Source: Rhinopomastus cyanomelas (lineage: Eukaryota; Chordata; Aves; Bucerotiformes; Rhinopomastidae). From it: DNA of 64,000 bases. The DNA lies in NCBI GenBank assembly GCA_013400115.1, contig VXBP01000342.1, positions 44,998-108,997 on the forward strand, in the 5' to 3' direction. Numbering within the stretch: position 1 is the first letter of the stretch; every line of letters begins with the position of its first letter. The notes beneath the pieces were generated by a model. That model did no database searches and was not told the origin of the DNA. It was given only the letters and a program-made list of their open reading frames with translations. Shown here piece by piece: positions 21,042 through 32,015 of the stretch. A program made the position numbers and the translations under genes.

Positions 21042-21450
21042 TAATCACAGAACATTAGGGATTGGAAGGGACCTCTAAAGATCATCCAGTCCAATCCCCC
21101 TGCTACAGCAGGATCAGCTAAACCAAGTCACACAGAAACTTGGGTTTAATACCCAGGTGCGTATTAAACACCTCCAGAGAAGAAGACTCTGCATCCCCTT
21201 TGAGCAGCCCATTCTAGTGCTCTGTCACCCTCACTGGGAAGAAGTTCCTTCTCATATTGATGTGGAACTGCCTATGTTCCAGCTAACACCCATTGCCCCT
21301 TGTCCTATCATTAGATGCCACTGAGCAAAGCCTGGCTCCATCCTCCTGACACCCACCCTTCACATATTTACCAACATTAATGAGGTGACCCCTCACCTCC
21401 TTTTCTCCAAGCTAAAGAGACCCAGCTCCTTCAGCCTTTCCTCATTATCC
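21042..21450 (-). mobile_element. CR1, family A, right flank of duplication copy 2
   Basis: Inverted tail AATCACAGAACATTAGGGAT, then the diagnostic GCAGGATCAGCTAAACCAAG variant shared with 9958-10163. Local repeat of GGGTTTAATACCCA near 21143. ORF2 C-terminus kept up to CAGCCTTTCCTCATTATCC. Confidence 0.9.
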
Positions 21451-21967
21451 TGAATATGAGAAGGGGAAATAAAACAAAGTTGACAAAAAGTGTTTTAATA
21501 ACAAGACACCTTTATGTTATAGTAAGATATTTTTAGAGCTATATAAGAAGCTCCATTTTCCCCAGTTATACCTCCAACGGCAGTGTTGTATAACAGATAG
21601 AGTCAAATCTACTGGTAATTCTTTTCAACAGGATAAGAAGGGAAATTGCAGCCTTAACCTTGCAGAGAAATTGCTCATGCATGATCAATCCCCCAAAGTC
21701 TGTAGTGCTGAGAGTATGAATTAACACAAGAAATTAATTAATGATATTTCTTAATAAATATAGACTTTAATTATTTTTTTAAGGATTGGAGAGAATTCCC
21801 TGCTTTCCCCCAGACACCTAGGGAATAAATCAACCCAAAGCAGAAAGGAGATGTGAAACGTCTTGTCAACATCTAGTTTTCTTTTGCAGAAAAACAATTC
21901 TCAAATTTAAATGGTGGTTTTGTTGGTTACAAGCAGCTAGTTTTTCTTCATAAAACAAACAGATTGT
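21451..21967. other. Non-repeat stretch, nothing recognised
   Basis: About 0.5 kb A/T-rich sequence; nothing supported. Confidence 0.5.
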
Positions 21968-22190
21968 TCTACATCAATATGAGAAGGAACTTCTTCCCAA
22001 TGAATCTGACAGAGTGTTGGAAGGGTCTGCCTGGTGGTGTTGTGGAGTTTCCTTCTCTGGAGATATTTAATACTTGCTTGAATGTGTCCTGTGTGACTTG
22101 GCTTAGGTGATTCTGCTGTAGCAGGGGGATTGGACTGGTTGGTCTTTCGAGGTCCCTTCCAATCCCTAATGAACTGTGATACTGTGTGAT
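21968..22190 (+). mobile_element. CR1 3' end, family A
   Basis: CTACATCAATATGAGAAGGA to CCCTAATGAACTGTGATACT. Last 45 or so ORF2 codons and 3' UTR. Confidence 0.88.
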
Positions 22191-22842
22191 ATGTTATGTA
22201 GTCATGTTCTCCAGAACTATGATCTAGCACTCACTCATATTAAAATGGTACAAATCTAATTGATCTTTCTGTGTGTCAGACTTTTATCTCAAGTTCCATG
22301 GTTTAAAGCTAGGAGAGCTAGATTCAGGGTAAAGAGTTTCAGAGAGTGGAGCTGAGATGTTTGTGGAGATAGTGATACAAGTTGCACCACCCCAAAGTGG
22401 AGTTTTGCTTACACTGAGGATGGAGCTCACTGTGGGTAAAGACCTCACTGTTTGGGGCCTGGACTGCAGTTTTAAATCTACAGATTTCTTTCTTCTGGCC
22501 TTTTGGTCATTAATATGTTTGGTGTCCACAGTGCTGAAGTCCTAGGGTTAGGCTTGGCCCTGCATTCTGTGCTCAGAGCTTCCAAAAGCTCTTGGCGTAT
22601 GTATTTATTTAGCTTGACAATAGCCAACTCCATCAGTTAACAGATGTAGATGTGGTGCTCCTGGGACTTTAGTGAAGGGGGGAAAAAAACCTATAATCTT
22701 TATTATGCTGAAGAAGAGAGATTGTTGCTGATCTTACTGTGAAAATGATACTGGTATGTTGTGTGCTGTGGAAAGCATATGGAGACAAAAGTGTGAACTG
22801 GGAGAAGAGAGATGGATTTGTAAAGGAGAAGGTACCTTTACA
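22191..22842. other. Non-repeat stretch, nothing recognised
   Basis: About 0.65 kb; no gene or repeat supported. Confidence 0.5.
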
Positions 22843-24243
22843 TTACCTGCAATGTATTCAGAGAAGCCCTTTTTGTTGCCCTTGACCTCTCTTGCAAGGT
22901 TTAATTCCAAGGAGGCCTTGGCTTTTCTAGTTACATCCCTACATTCTCTCACCAGAGCCTTACAATCGCCCCAAGTGGCCATATCCTCCTTCCATGACCT
23001 TCTTCCATGAGGCTTTCTTCTTCAGTTTGCCTACAAGCTCCCTGTTTAACCATGCAGGTCTTCTGGCTCCCTTCCTTGACTTATTCCTTGTTGGAATGCT
23101 CTTTTCTTGTGCTTCAAGAAAGTGGTCTTTGAATGTTAACCAGCTATCCTGAGCTACTTTACCTGCCAGTACCCTGTCCCATGGGATTTCCCCTAGCAAT
23201 TGCTTCAAAAGGCCAAAGTTGGCCCTCCTGAAGTCCAGGGTTGTGATTCTGCTGTGTATTCTGTTCCTACCACATGAGACCCTGACCTCCACCGTCTCAT
23301 GGCCACTGCAACCAAGGCTGCCCTCAACCTTCACTGCTTAAACCAGAACCTCCCTTTTTGTGAGTACAAGATCCAGCAGTGCTCCTCTCCTAGGTGGCTT
23401 TTCCACCATTTGCATCAGGAAATTGTCACCAATGCACTGAAGGAACCTCCTGGACTGTGGATGGCTGGCTGAGTGGGTCTTCCAGCAGATATTTCGGCAG
23501 TTAAAATCCCCCATGAGAACCAAAGCCTGCAGCTGTGAGGCTGCTGCCAGCTGGCTGTAGAAGACCTCATCAACTTCCCCATTCTGATCTGGAGGTTCGT
23601 AATAGACACCCACAACAGTGTCACACATGCCAGCTTGCCCCTTAATCCACACCCACAAACTCTCAACTCTCTCTTCTTCTGCCCTTGGACAGAACTCAAT
23701 ACATTCCAGCTGCTTTCTCACATAGAGAGCAACTCCTCCACCCCACCTTGCTGACCTGTCCCTTCTAAAAAGGACATAGCTGTCCATGACCACATTCCAA
23801 TCATGCGAGCTGTCCCACCAGGTCTCTGTAATTGTTAGCAGATCATAATCACCTGACTGGACACAGATTTCTAACTCCTCCTGCTTTTTCCCCATGCTGC
23901 ATGCATTGATGTACAAGCATTTCAGGGAGCGAGCTAAGCGCTCTGAATTCACCCTAGGACAGCGAGAGGCCACCTCTTTTTCCTTAAGACCAGAGCTCTG
24001 TCCCACAGGTGCTCACCCATCAACTATCCCACCCCACCTTGAATCTAGTTTAAAGCCCTCTGAATGAGCCCTGGCAGCTCCTGCCCCAGAACCCTTTTTC
24101 CCTTCTGAGACAAACCCCTCTCTTTTCTGTCTGCTAGGTCTGATGTCTGAAAGAACCCAAAGCTCTGCCTGTAACACCGGTCTCGTAGCCAGGCATTAAT
24201 GGACTGGGTCTTTCTATTCTGGCCTATGTCCTCACCCCAAAAT
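22843..24243 (-). mobile_element. CR1 ORF2 5' part: endonuclease domain and start of RT region
   Basis: Minus frame 24006-23338 (222 codons) is a CR1-type APE-like endonuclease: CLYINACSMGKKQEELEICV, LLTITETWWDSSHDW (catalytic Glu), GGGVALYVRKQLE, VVGVYYEPPDQNG, LVLMGDFNCRNICWK (Asp, Asn), LLDLVLTKREVLV. A TAA at 23335-23337 ends it. The same frame continues at 23334-22960 with EGSLGCSGHETVEV, where the final catalytic SDH box is SGH, then WLTFKDHFLEAQEKSIPT and RRPAWLNRELVGKLKKK. A frameshift near 22975 leads to LELNLAREVKGNKKGFSEYI. Upstream (24263-24045) lies the N-terminal part (QTSDLADRKERGLSQKGKRV). Catalytically dead and cut off before the RT core. Confidence 0.93.
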
Positions 24244-24249
24244 GGAAGA

Positions 24250-24463
24250 ATGCTAGGAAGCACTTCCTTATGGAAAGGGTGATCAGATATTGGAATGGAC
24301 TGCCCAGGGAGCTGGTATAATTGCTGTCCCTGGAGATGTTTAAGGATGGACTGGATTTGTCCCTTAGTGCCCTGGTCTGACTGATGTGGTGATTTTAGGT
24401 CATAGGCTGGGCTGGATGGTCTTGGAGGTCTTTTCCAGTCTCAATAATTCTGTGATTCAATGT
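24250..24463 (+). mobile_element. CR1 3' end, family D, abutting the inverted ORF2 5' part
   Basis: AATGCTAGGAAGCACTTCCT, GGAATGGACTGCCCAGGGAG, TGATGTGGTGATTTTAGGTC and TCTCAATAATTCTGTGATTC. Together with 22843-24243 it forms the layout expected of a LINE 5' inversion: inverted 5' part first, then sense 3' end. Confidence 0.85.
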
Positions 24464-25029
24464 GAACTGTGAAGGAGCGTAGAGGTCAAGAAGACAGTAA
24501 AAGATTCTGAGAGAGCAAGAACAAAATTTCAGATGCTTTTATGAACATAAGAAGAAGGTGGTGATACTGGTGAAAATATGTTTAAAGTGGGTAAAGAGAG
24601 AGGGGTAGCCAGGAGAACATGGAAGGGAAAGCAGAACTAAAATGAAGGAAAGGGCTCTGAGTGGGAATAGTGGGGAATGAAAAGCAAAGGAAAAAAACCC
24701 TACATGCTTTAAATACGCCTCTGACTCATCTAAGCCTGCAGTAACCACTGCACTGCGAACTTGCAAAGATCTATGTTGATGCTTAATGTGCAAGGCTGAA
24801 AATTAGAAACAAAGGAAAACAAAAAAATCTCGTGATTCTGCCATCTCTATACCATGGGTACTCTTTCCCTTATTTTTGTGCAACAGAGCTGTGGATATAG
24901 CATTACTTCCCACAACAGGGCTTTTGCACAGGTTTCACAGAAGGATTTAACTTTTGATCTGTTCAGTTCATCTGTTCTATAAATCTGAATGACTGACATA
25001 GAACTTGGGGTGAACACCATGCCTGTTGG
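24464..25029. other. Non-repeat stretch, nothing recognised
   Basis: Purine-rich segment about 24470-24680; no feature supported. Confidence 0.5.
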
Positions 25030-25755
25030 CTCTAAGAATAGGAAAGTGCTAAAGTAACCTGCTGCAGAGCAGTGGAGGAGAAAGGGACCTGGGGGTCCTG
25101 GAAGGCAGCAGGATGACCATGAGCCAGCAATGTGCCCTTGTGGTCAAGAAGGCAAATAGCACCCTGAGGTGGATCAGAAGAGAGGTGGTTACTAGATCAA
25201 GAGAGGTACTCCTCCCTCTCTACTCTGCCTTGGTGAGACCACATCTGGAATCCTGTGTCCAGTTCTGGGCCCCTCAGTTCAAGAAGGACACAGAACTGCT
25301 AAAGAGAGTCCAGTGCAGAGCCATAATGGTGATGGAGTGGAACATGTACCTGATGAGGAAAGGCTGAGGGAGCTGGATCTCTTTATCTTGGAGAAAAGGA
25401 GACTGAGGGGTGACCTCATTAATGTTGATAAATATGTGAAGGGTGGGTGTCAGGAGGATGAAGCCAGGCTCTGCTCTGTCTTATCTAATGATAGGACCAG
25501 GGGCAATGGGTGTGAGCTGGAACATAGGAGATTCCATACAAATTTCAGAAGTAACTTCTTTCCAATGAGTACGGTAGAGCACTGGAAGGGGCTGCCCAAG
25601 GGGGATGTTGAATCTCTTCCTCTGGAGACATTTAAAAGTCACTTGGACATGTTCCTGTGTGACTTGGTCTAGGTGGTCCTGCTCTGGCAGGGATCTTGGC
25701 CTGGATGACCTTTCAAGATCCCTTCCAATCCTTAATGTACTGTGATACTGTGGTC
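25030..25755 (+). mobile_element. CR1, family A, first of a tandem pair
   Basis: 25113-25367 frame: QQCALVVKKANSTLRWIRRE, LPLYSALVRPHLESCVQFWA. After a frameshift the 25313-25672 frame gives HVPDEERLRELDLFILEKRR, DLINVDKYVKGGCQEDEARL, SNDRTRGNGCELEHRRFHTN and FLCDLV. Tail TGTACTGTGATACTGTGG. Two overlapping frames cover the C-terminal 190 or so codons. Confidence 0.92.
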
Positions 25756-26424
25756 TTATTGGACCTGGGGGTCCTGGTGGACAGCAGGATGACCATGAAA
25801 CAGCAATGTGCTCTTGTGACCAAGAGGACCAGCAGCATCCTGGGGTGGATCAGAAGAGGGGTGGTTAGCAGATCAAGAGAGGTTCTTCTCCTCTTCTACT
25901 CTGGACCACACCTGGAGTATTGTGTCCAGTTCTGGGCTCCTCAGTTCAAGAGGGATGTGGAGCTGCTGCAGAGAGTTCAGCATAGGGCAACGAGGGTGAT
26001 GAAGGAGGTGGAGCACCTCCCTTATGAGGAGAGGCTGAGGGAGCTGGGTCTCTTTATCTTGGAGAAGATGAGACTGAGGGGTGACCTCATTAATGTCTAC
26101 AAATATTTGAAGGATGGGTGTCAGGAGGATGGAGCGAGGCTCTTCTTGGTGTCATGTAGTGATAGGACAAGGGGCAATGGTTGTAAGCTGGAACATAGGA
26201 GGTTCCATATAAATATGAGAAGGAACTTCTTCACAGTGAGGATGATGGAGCCCTGGAACAGGCTTCCCAGGGTGGTTTTGGAGTCTCCTGCACTGGAGAT
26301 GTTCAAGACCCACCTGGATGTGTTCCTGTGTCACTTGTTCTAGGTGATCCTGCTGTTGCATGGGGATTGGACTAGATGATCTTTAAAGGTCCCTTCAAAT
26401 TTCTAATGGTTCTGTGATTCTACA
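25756..26424 (+). mobile_element. CR1, family A1, second of a tandem pair
   Basis: Starts one turn after the preceding tail. The frame 25696-26343 is open for 215 codons: LGVLVDSRMTMKQQCALVTK, LGWIRRGVVSRSREVLLLFY, YCVQFWAPQFKRDVELLQRV, GGCQEDG-type DGCQEDGARLFLVSCSDRT, FFTVRMMEPWNRL and FLCHLF. The first 20 or so codons come from the upstream CR1's 3' UTR. This is the longest uninterrupted ORF2 C-terminus in the window, but it lacks the endonuclease and RT core. Confidence 0.92.
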
Positions 26425-26738
26425 TAATGGCCATTTCTTTAACATTTCTTTCTTTTTCTGAAATAGTTCTCAATGCTGTCATCTGGACAGCAGTGCATGA
26501 TAGACTCTCCTTCTTATTTCTTGCCCTTGTTCTATAGGAGTTTATTATATAAACTAATTAAGTTGTAGAACCTTTAGAACAGAAATAACACAAAGCTTTC
26601 CTCTGAGTGCTGCAATTTGAATGGTATAATCATGGTTCAAAAACAAATGAAATAATGAGAACAACACTCAACATTAATAATGAGCTGCAAATAAACTAAT
26701 GGTATATGGTAATACTGTTTACTTCATGCTGTATTGTA
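26425..26738. other. A/T-rich non-repeat stretch
   Basis: About 0.3 kb; nothing supported. Confidence 0.5.
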
Positions 26739-26968
26739 GAATCATAGAATGGGCCAGGCTGGAAGGGACCTCTAAAGGTCAAACACCCTTGCAGAGAACA
26801 GAGACATCCTCAACTAGATCAGTTTGCCCAGAGCCTTGTCAATCCTCACCTTGAAGACCTCCAAGGATGGGGTCTTAACTCCCTCCTTGGACAATTTATT
26901 CCAGTGTCCAACCCTGCTCTTGCTAAATAACTTCTTCCTAATATCCCATTTCAATTTGCTCTAAGTCC
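26739..26968 (-). mobile_element. CR1 3' end, family C
   Basis: Inverted tail TAGAATCATAGAATGGGCC, AGACATCCTCAACTAGATCA, GCCCAGAGCCTTGTCAATCC and TTGCTAAATAACTTCTTCCT. Old and decayed. Confidence 0.85.
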
Positions 26969-27042
26969 ACCTCAAAAGATCGTCTAGTCCAATCCACCTG
27001 CCACAGAGGATCACCTAGACACAGGAACATATCTAGGTGGTT
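26969..27042 (-). mobile_element. CR1 3' UTR scrap, family A, tail missing
   Basis: CTCAAAAGATCGTCTAGTCC to ACACAGGAACATATCTAGGT. The tail expected on the left is absent, so this is the broken side of a copy truncated at the family C junction. Confidence 0.75.
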
Positions 27043-27827
27043 TTCCTTGCAGAGGAAAGAAGAGACAGAAAAGGAAGAATTCTGACCTGCTGACCCTCTG
27101 CCCAAGGCCTCCCTCCTAGGGCAGCACTGCCCAGCCTGTAAGGCACTTGCACCCACCAGGCTTTACAAGAAATAAAAGAGGTAGGAAAATGCTGGCACAA
27201 AATTCAGGTTTCTAGAATTGAGTTATGAGCTATGAAGGTTGTGAAGCTTTGTCTGGACCGCAGAGGTTATATTTATATTCCACGTTTGGCTTCACCAGTT
27301 CCTATGAGACAGAAACAATAAATCAGCTGTGCTTCCTAACAAGTTGAACAGTAAAATGAATGAAATGAAAATGGCACCACGCCGAGTATTCCATAGCATT
27401 TTATATTATTTCTCTACAGGAGAATAATTTCTCACCCACAATCACATCTCTTTCCTATTTTTTATTTTCCTTATTTTTTATATCAGTATGCCATGATGTA
27501 CTGAGTCAGAGACATTAGAAACATACTAATGAGGGGGGGAAGGAAAGATGGGAAAAGAGAGTATTGATAGAATTAACGGTTCTGTTCTTGTTTGTCTTTA
27601 GCTTAACTGCATATGAATAATAATGTGAATATTATTAGATAGTAATACCTACATATGAATGAAAAAAAATAACCCACCTGCTCTGAACAGTGTTACTTTT
27701 TAATCACTCAACTGCAAGGCATTCAGAAAAATAAAAAAACATTGAAATGCACTTTACAGCCAAAAATCCTTTTGAAGACCAAAGGGAATAAATATTCTTA
27801 AAATATTTAGGTGACTAAATGCAAATG
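27043..27827. other. A/T-rich non-repeat stretch
   Basis: About 0.8 kb, with several A/T-only runs (27470-27500, 27600-27680). No gene recognised. Confidence 0.5.
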
Positions 27828-28575
27828 TATCACAGAATCACTCTGGTTGGAAAAGACCCTTTGGATCATAAATTACAACCATCTATCATACAAGTTCACC
27901 CCTTAAACCACATCCCTCAACACCTCATCCAAACCATCTTTAAACACATCCACGGATGGTGAGTCAATCACCTCCCTGGGGAGCCCATCCCAGCACCTCA
28001 CCACCCTTTCTGGGAAAAAGTTCTTCCTAAGATGAAGTCTAAACCCACCCAGTTGTAGAATCATAGAATCATTACGGACTGGAAGGGACCTCGAAAGATC
28101 ATCTAGTCCAATCCCCATGCAACAGCAGGATCACCTAAACCAAGTCACACAGGAACACATCCAGGCGGGTCTTGAACATCTCCAGTGAAGGAGACTCCAC
28201 AACCACCCTGGGCAACCTGTTCCAGTGCTCCATCACCCTCACTGTGAAGAAGTTCCTCCTTAGGTTGATATGGAACCTTCTATGTTCCAGCTTACGACCA
28301 TTGCCCCTTGTCCTATTACTAGATGACACCGAGAATAGCCCAGCTCCATCCTCCTGACACCCACCCCTCAACTTGAACCCATTCCCTCTTGTTCTATCAC
28401 TAATTGCTTGTGAGAAGAGACCAGCTCCAACCTCTCCACAAGGTCCTTTCAGGTAGTTGTAGAGAGTGATGAGGTCTCCTCTCAGCAACCTCTTCTTCAA
28501 ACTACAGATCCCCACCTCTTGCAGTCTTTCCTTATAACTCTAGCCTCTTCACCAGCTTAGTGCCCTTCTTTCCAC
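27828..28575 (-). mobile_element. CR1, family B, split by a nested family A1 copy
   Basis: Outer copy pieces 27828-28056 (inverted tail TATCACAGAATCACTCTGGT; GLDEVLRDVV read on minus) and 28371-28575 (minus: LRGDLITLYNYLKGPCGEVG, AGLFSQAISDRTRGNGFKL). Joining them restores the order seen in the unbroken copy at 3779-4142. Confidence 0.92.
28057..28370 (-). mobile_element. Nested CR1, family A1
   Basis: Tail GAATCATAGAATCATTACGG, then the 3' UTR and ORF2 C-terminus up to GGCQEDGAGLFSVSSSNRT. Inserted between GTTGTA (28051-28056) and ACTTGAACCC (28371) of the outer family B copy. No target duplication longer than a base or two is visible. Confidence 0.92.
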
Positions 28576-28785
28576 AAATGTAACACAATTCTAGACTACA
28601 TACCTTTGGCTATAAAAGATGTCTGACTTGTGTTCTAGGGATGAGGAAAACAAAGGTAAGTGTAACTTAAATTTCAATTTTACTATGAAGAGTCCATGTT
28701 GTTTTCTTACTTTATTCCGTAGTATTAACTAGTTCATTTGAGCATGTGGACTTTTAAGAATCTACAGTTCTCTGTATGTGGTGAT

Positions 28786-29139
28786 CACAGAATCACAAAG
28801 CATTGGCAATTGGAAGGGACTCTTAAAGATCATCTAGTCCAATTTCCCTGAGAGAACAGGACCATGTAGACCAAGTCGCACAGGTGGGTTTTAAATGTCT
28901 CCAGAGAAGGAGACTCCACAATCCCCCTGGGCAGCCCCTTTCAGTGCTCTTTCACCCTCATTGGGAAGACGTTCCTTCTTATATTGATGTGGAACCTCCT
29001 GTATTCCAGCTTATGCTCATTGTCCCTTGTCCTATCATTGGCTGACATTGAGAAGAGTCTGGCTTCAGTTAGGTCATAGGCTGGACTTGGTGAACTCAGT
29101 GGTCTTTTCCAACCTGAATAATTCTGTATGATTCTGTAT
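28786..29139. mobile_element. CR1 family A (minus, 28786-29067) lying within a family D tail (plus)
   Basis: Minus copy: GATCACAGAATCACAAAGCA to GAGAAGAGTCTGGCTTCAG. To its right the plus tail resumes TTAGGTCATAGGCTGGACTT ... AATTCTGTATGATTCTG (29068-29139). To its left CTCTGTATGTGGTG resembles the family D sequence that precedes TTAGGTCATAGG at 14390, so the minus copy probably sits in the D tail. Confidence 0.75.
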
Positions 29140-29709
29140 AAAAGACTTGTGTCACATTGGCACCTACCACATTTGGTGATATTCTGGTATTAATTACTGA
29201 AAAGAATCAATATGGGTGTCTGAAGAGACAATGACATTTGCATATATGTGCCTGAATACCTAGATCTGTACAATTCAATATGTACTGCAATGTAAGAGTA
29301 GAATTTCTTGTCTTTAAAAAAAAGAAACCATAAAAACCCCCTTTTTAAGTCAAGAAAAAACCCATAATCCCCAACAAACAAAGCCCCATGAAACCTCAGC
29401 ACCACAAAAGCCTGTAACAGAGTTCCGTGGAAGCGGAAATGGTTGATGTTCTGATTACTGTACAATAAACAAACACATCCCAAGGCCCAGAAAAGACTAG
29501 AGATGTACATAATAATGTCTTTCTGTGCCTTTTTATTTGTGCTTATTTTGTACTTTGGAACCGTATGTGGCTTTGAAATAAAAGTGCCAAACTGACAAGA
29601 TGCCAGGAATTGCAGCTGTTGACTGTTTGGGTTCAAAATGCTGCAAAATAAAATCACCCTATTTAGGAATTTATCAGTGTGACTTTAAGGCTTCTCTGTT
29701 TTTATGGCT
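29140..29709. other. Non-repeat stretch, A-rich on plus
   Basis: A 155-codon minus-strand frame at 29190-29657 is the longest non-CR1 frame in the window. It has no recognisable domain and lies in low-complexity A/C-rich sequence, so I do not call it a gene. Confidence 0.5.
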
Positions 29710-30250
29710 ATACACACCTGTACTCGACCCTGGTGACACTGCACCTCAAGTACTGGGTGCAGTGTTAGGCACGTCAGCACAAGAAAGACAAAGAAATGTG
29801 CTGGAAAAGGGGCAGAGAAGGACAACTGGATTGGTTTAGGGGTCTGGAGAACAGGTCTGATGAGGAAAGGCTGAGGGAGCTGGGGCTGTTCAGACTCGAG
29901 AAGAGAAAACTGAGTTGAGACCTCAATGCTCTCTATAACTACTTGAAGGAAGGGTGTAGTGAGGCAGGTGTTGGCTTCTTCTCCTTAGGGATAGCAACAT
30001 GACGAGAGGAAATAGGGTCATGTTGTGCCAGGGGAGATTCAGATTGTATCTTAGGAAAAACTCCTTCCCAGAAAGAGTGGGGAGGCCTTTGAACAGGCTG
30101 CCCAGGGAGGGGATGGAGGCACCATCCCTAGGAGGGTTCAACAAATGGGCAGACAGGGTGTTTCAGGAGATGGGTTAGTGGTTGGGGGTTGTAGGGCAGA
30201 CAGTTTGACTTGGTGATCTTGCAGGTTTTTTTCAACTTTGATGATTGTAT
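29710..30250 (+). mobile_element. CR1, old B-like family
   Basis: ACACCTGTACTCGACCCTGG, TGATGAGGAAAGGCTGAGGG, GAGCTGGGGCTGTTCAGACT and CAACTACTTGAAGG-like ORF2 C-terminus, followed by TTTGACTTGGTGATCTTGCA. The tail is nearly lost. Diverged. Confidence 0.82.
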
Positions 30251-31000
30251 ATTTGGAGGTATATCTATGAAAAGGGTATGGAATATGAGAAGCAGAGCTG
30301 GTCAGATGATTTGCCTCAGATACTAGTTAAAAATGTGTTATTTTAAGTGAAAATGATAGTTTATGATTATGCCCAGTGGCAGTGATTACAGAGAACCATG
30401 TTGAGAGAGAACTTAATCTTCTATTAGGAAGTAAGTGAACTTACTCTTGTAAACAGAACCATAGGCTTGTGATCACACATACTACCTGCCCTGAGACAAC
30501 TTCAGAAACAATTAGAGAAACACACTTAATTTTCTTTGACAGAAAATATGGAATGTGATAAAGGAAGACCAACAGCTTTGCTGTTCTCACAAATTACTGT
30601 AGTAGAGAATTTCTTCCGTCAAAAGAAACCCCAACATCACTACTCAAAACAAACCACACCACCAAAAGCCATAAGAAGAACGAAAAAAATTAAACAAAAA
30701 ACCCCAACCTCTCACCATTTAGGGTATATATAGTCCAGTTGTTTGATCATTTTCAAAGCCAGGAGAAGTAGAAAGGTATTACTGTGGAATTCAGTTGATG
30801 TTGAAGCAGGGTATTTCCTTCTTAACAGTGATTATGAGTTGCCTGCTATCCATACTATTGATTTAACTTTTCCTTTGATAGGCATTTTTAAAGATGAAGA
30901 ATTACCAGCAATAACCAGTGGATATTCAGTAGAGGATAATCCAGCTGCAGTGCAAATTTTGAGATGAAGCATCATTACTGCAACAATTCACTGTACTCTT
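30251..31000. other. Non-repeat stretch, nothing recognised
   Basis: Short frames (30536-30733, 30743-30967) have no family resemblance; A/C-rich near 30620-30710. Confidence 0.5.
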
Positions 31001-31443
31001 GGGGAGGGCAACTAAGATGGTGAAGGGCCTAGAGAATAAATCTGATGAGGAAAGACTGAGAAAGCTGGGGCTGTTTAGTTTGAAGAAGAGGAAGCTGAAA
31101 GAAGACCTCATAACTCTCTACAACTACCTGAAAGGACGTTGTGGAGAGGTTGGTGCTGGTCTCTTCTCACAAGTAATTGGTGACAGAACAAGAGGGAATG
31201 GGTTCAAGTTACAACTGAGTGGGTTTAGACTTGATCTTAGGAAGAATTTTTTCCCAGAAAGGGTGGTGAGGCGCTGGGATGGGCTTCCCAGTGAGGTGAT
31301 TGAATCACATCCTTGGATGTGTTTAAAAATGGTTTGGATGAGGTGTTGAGGGATGTGGTTTAGGGGTGAACTTGTAATGTAGGCTAGATGGTTGGAGTCA
31401 ATGATCCCAGGGGTCTTTTCCAATCAGAGTGATGCTCTGATTC
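31001..31443 (+). mobile_element. CR1, family B
   Basis: Frame 30999-31349: RATKMVKGLENKSDEERLRK, EDLITLYNYLKGRCGEVGAG, LFSQVIGDRTRGNGFKLQLS, GFRLDLRKNFFPERVVRRWD. The frame shifts after SEVIESHPWM. Tail AGTGATGCTCTGATTCACA. Confidence 0.9.
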
Positions 31444-32015
31444 ACAAATATATTCCTGAACACCTTACAGTCACCTGAATGCTTCTAGTGAATACTGTGG
31501 GTGCTAAAGAGCAGAGTGAATGAGCTGCTTCTCAAACATATGGTTTTTCATTCTTTGAAGAGTAGATGAAGATCTGTTTTCAGCTTAGTGAATTGGGGAA
31601 GAACTTGTTTGTATGGGGAAGTAACCCCAGCCTCATTGCTCCTCTAGACACACTTCAGCTCCTCAATCTCTTTCTTGAAGTGAGGGGCCCACTTAGGCAT
31701 CAAGTACAAACACCTACATCTCTGATGACTGTATGTAGCTAAGCAAACCTTCCAAAAAGAAAAAAGAATTGCTTAAAAGCACTTATAAAAATCAGTACAA
31801 AACTAGATTTAAAATTATTCCAAAATCAGCTTGCTTTAAAGAAGAATGAACAGAAAACAATTTTCAGATGGACAGTGAATGATCAACCTACAGTATTTTA
31901 CATCAACGAAGATTTAAAGAAGTCATACCCAGAATACAAATGTTTTCACTTCATTTAAGCAAAACAGCAGCATATAGAAATCATAGATAATAGACTGAGA
32001 ATCATAGAATCATGA
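31444..32015. other. Mostly unrecognised stretch with an old CR1 scrap at about 31631-31692
   Basis: GCCTCATTGCTCCTCTAGAC and CAGCTCCTCAATCTCTTTCT then GAAGTGAGGGGCCC match the minus strand of the CR1 ORF2 segment before RATKLVKGLE, strongly diverged. The rest is unrecognised. Confidence 0.55.

Larger units (their letters stand above)
20275..21260. repeat. Inverted segmental duplication, copy 2
   Basis: Counterpart of 9958-10670, in opposite orientation. Core 20458-20612 plus 20797-21041, flanked by the same two CR1 copies. It carries an additional CR1 (20613-20796) absent from copy 1. In its place copy 1 has 11 bases (10414-10424) that copy 2 lost. Confidence 0.9.

Noticed and set aside
25696..26343. 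215-codon frame considered as a host or domesticated gene
   Set aside because: It is CR1 ORF2 C-terminus plus 20 or so codons from the 3' UTR of the CR1 before it; no RT core or host fusion.
29190..29657. 155-codon minus-strand open frame, the longest outside CR1
   Set aside because: It lies in low-complexity A/C-rich DNA, has no recognisable domain and no exon borders, and its composition follows the underlying skew.
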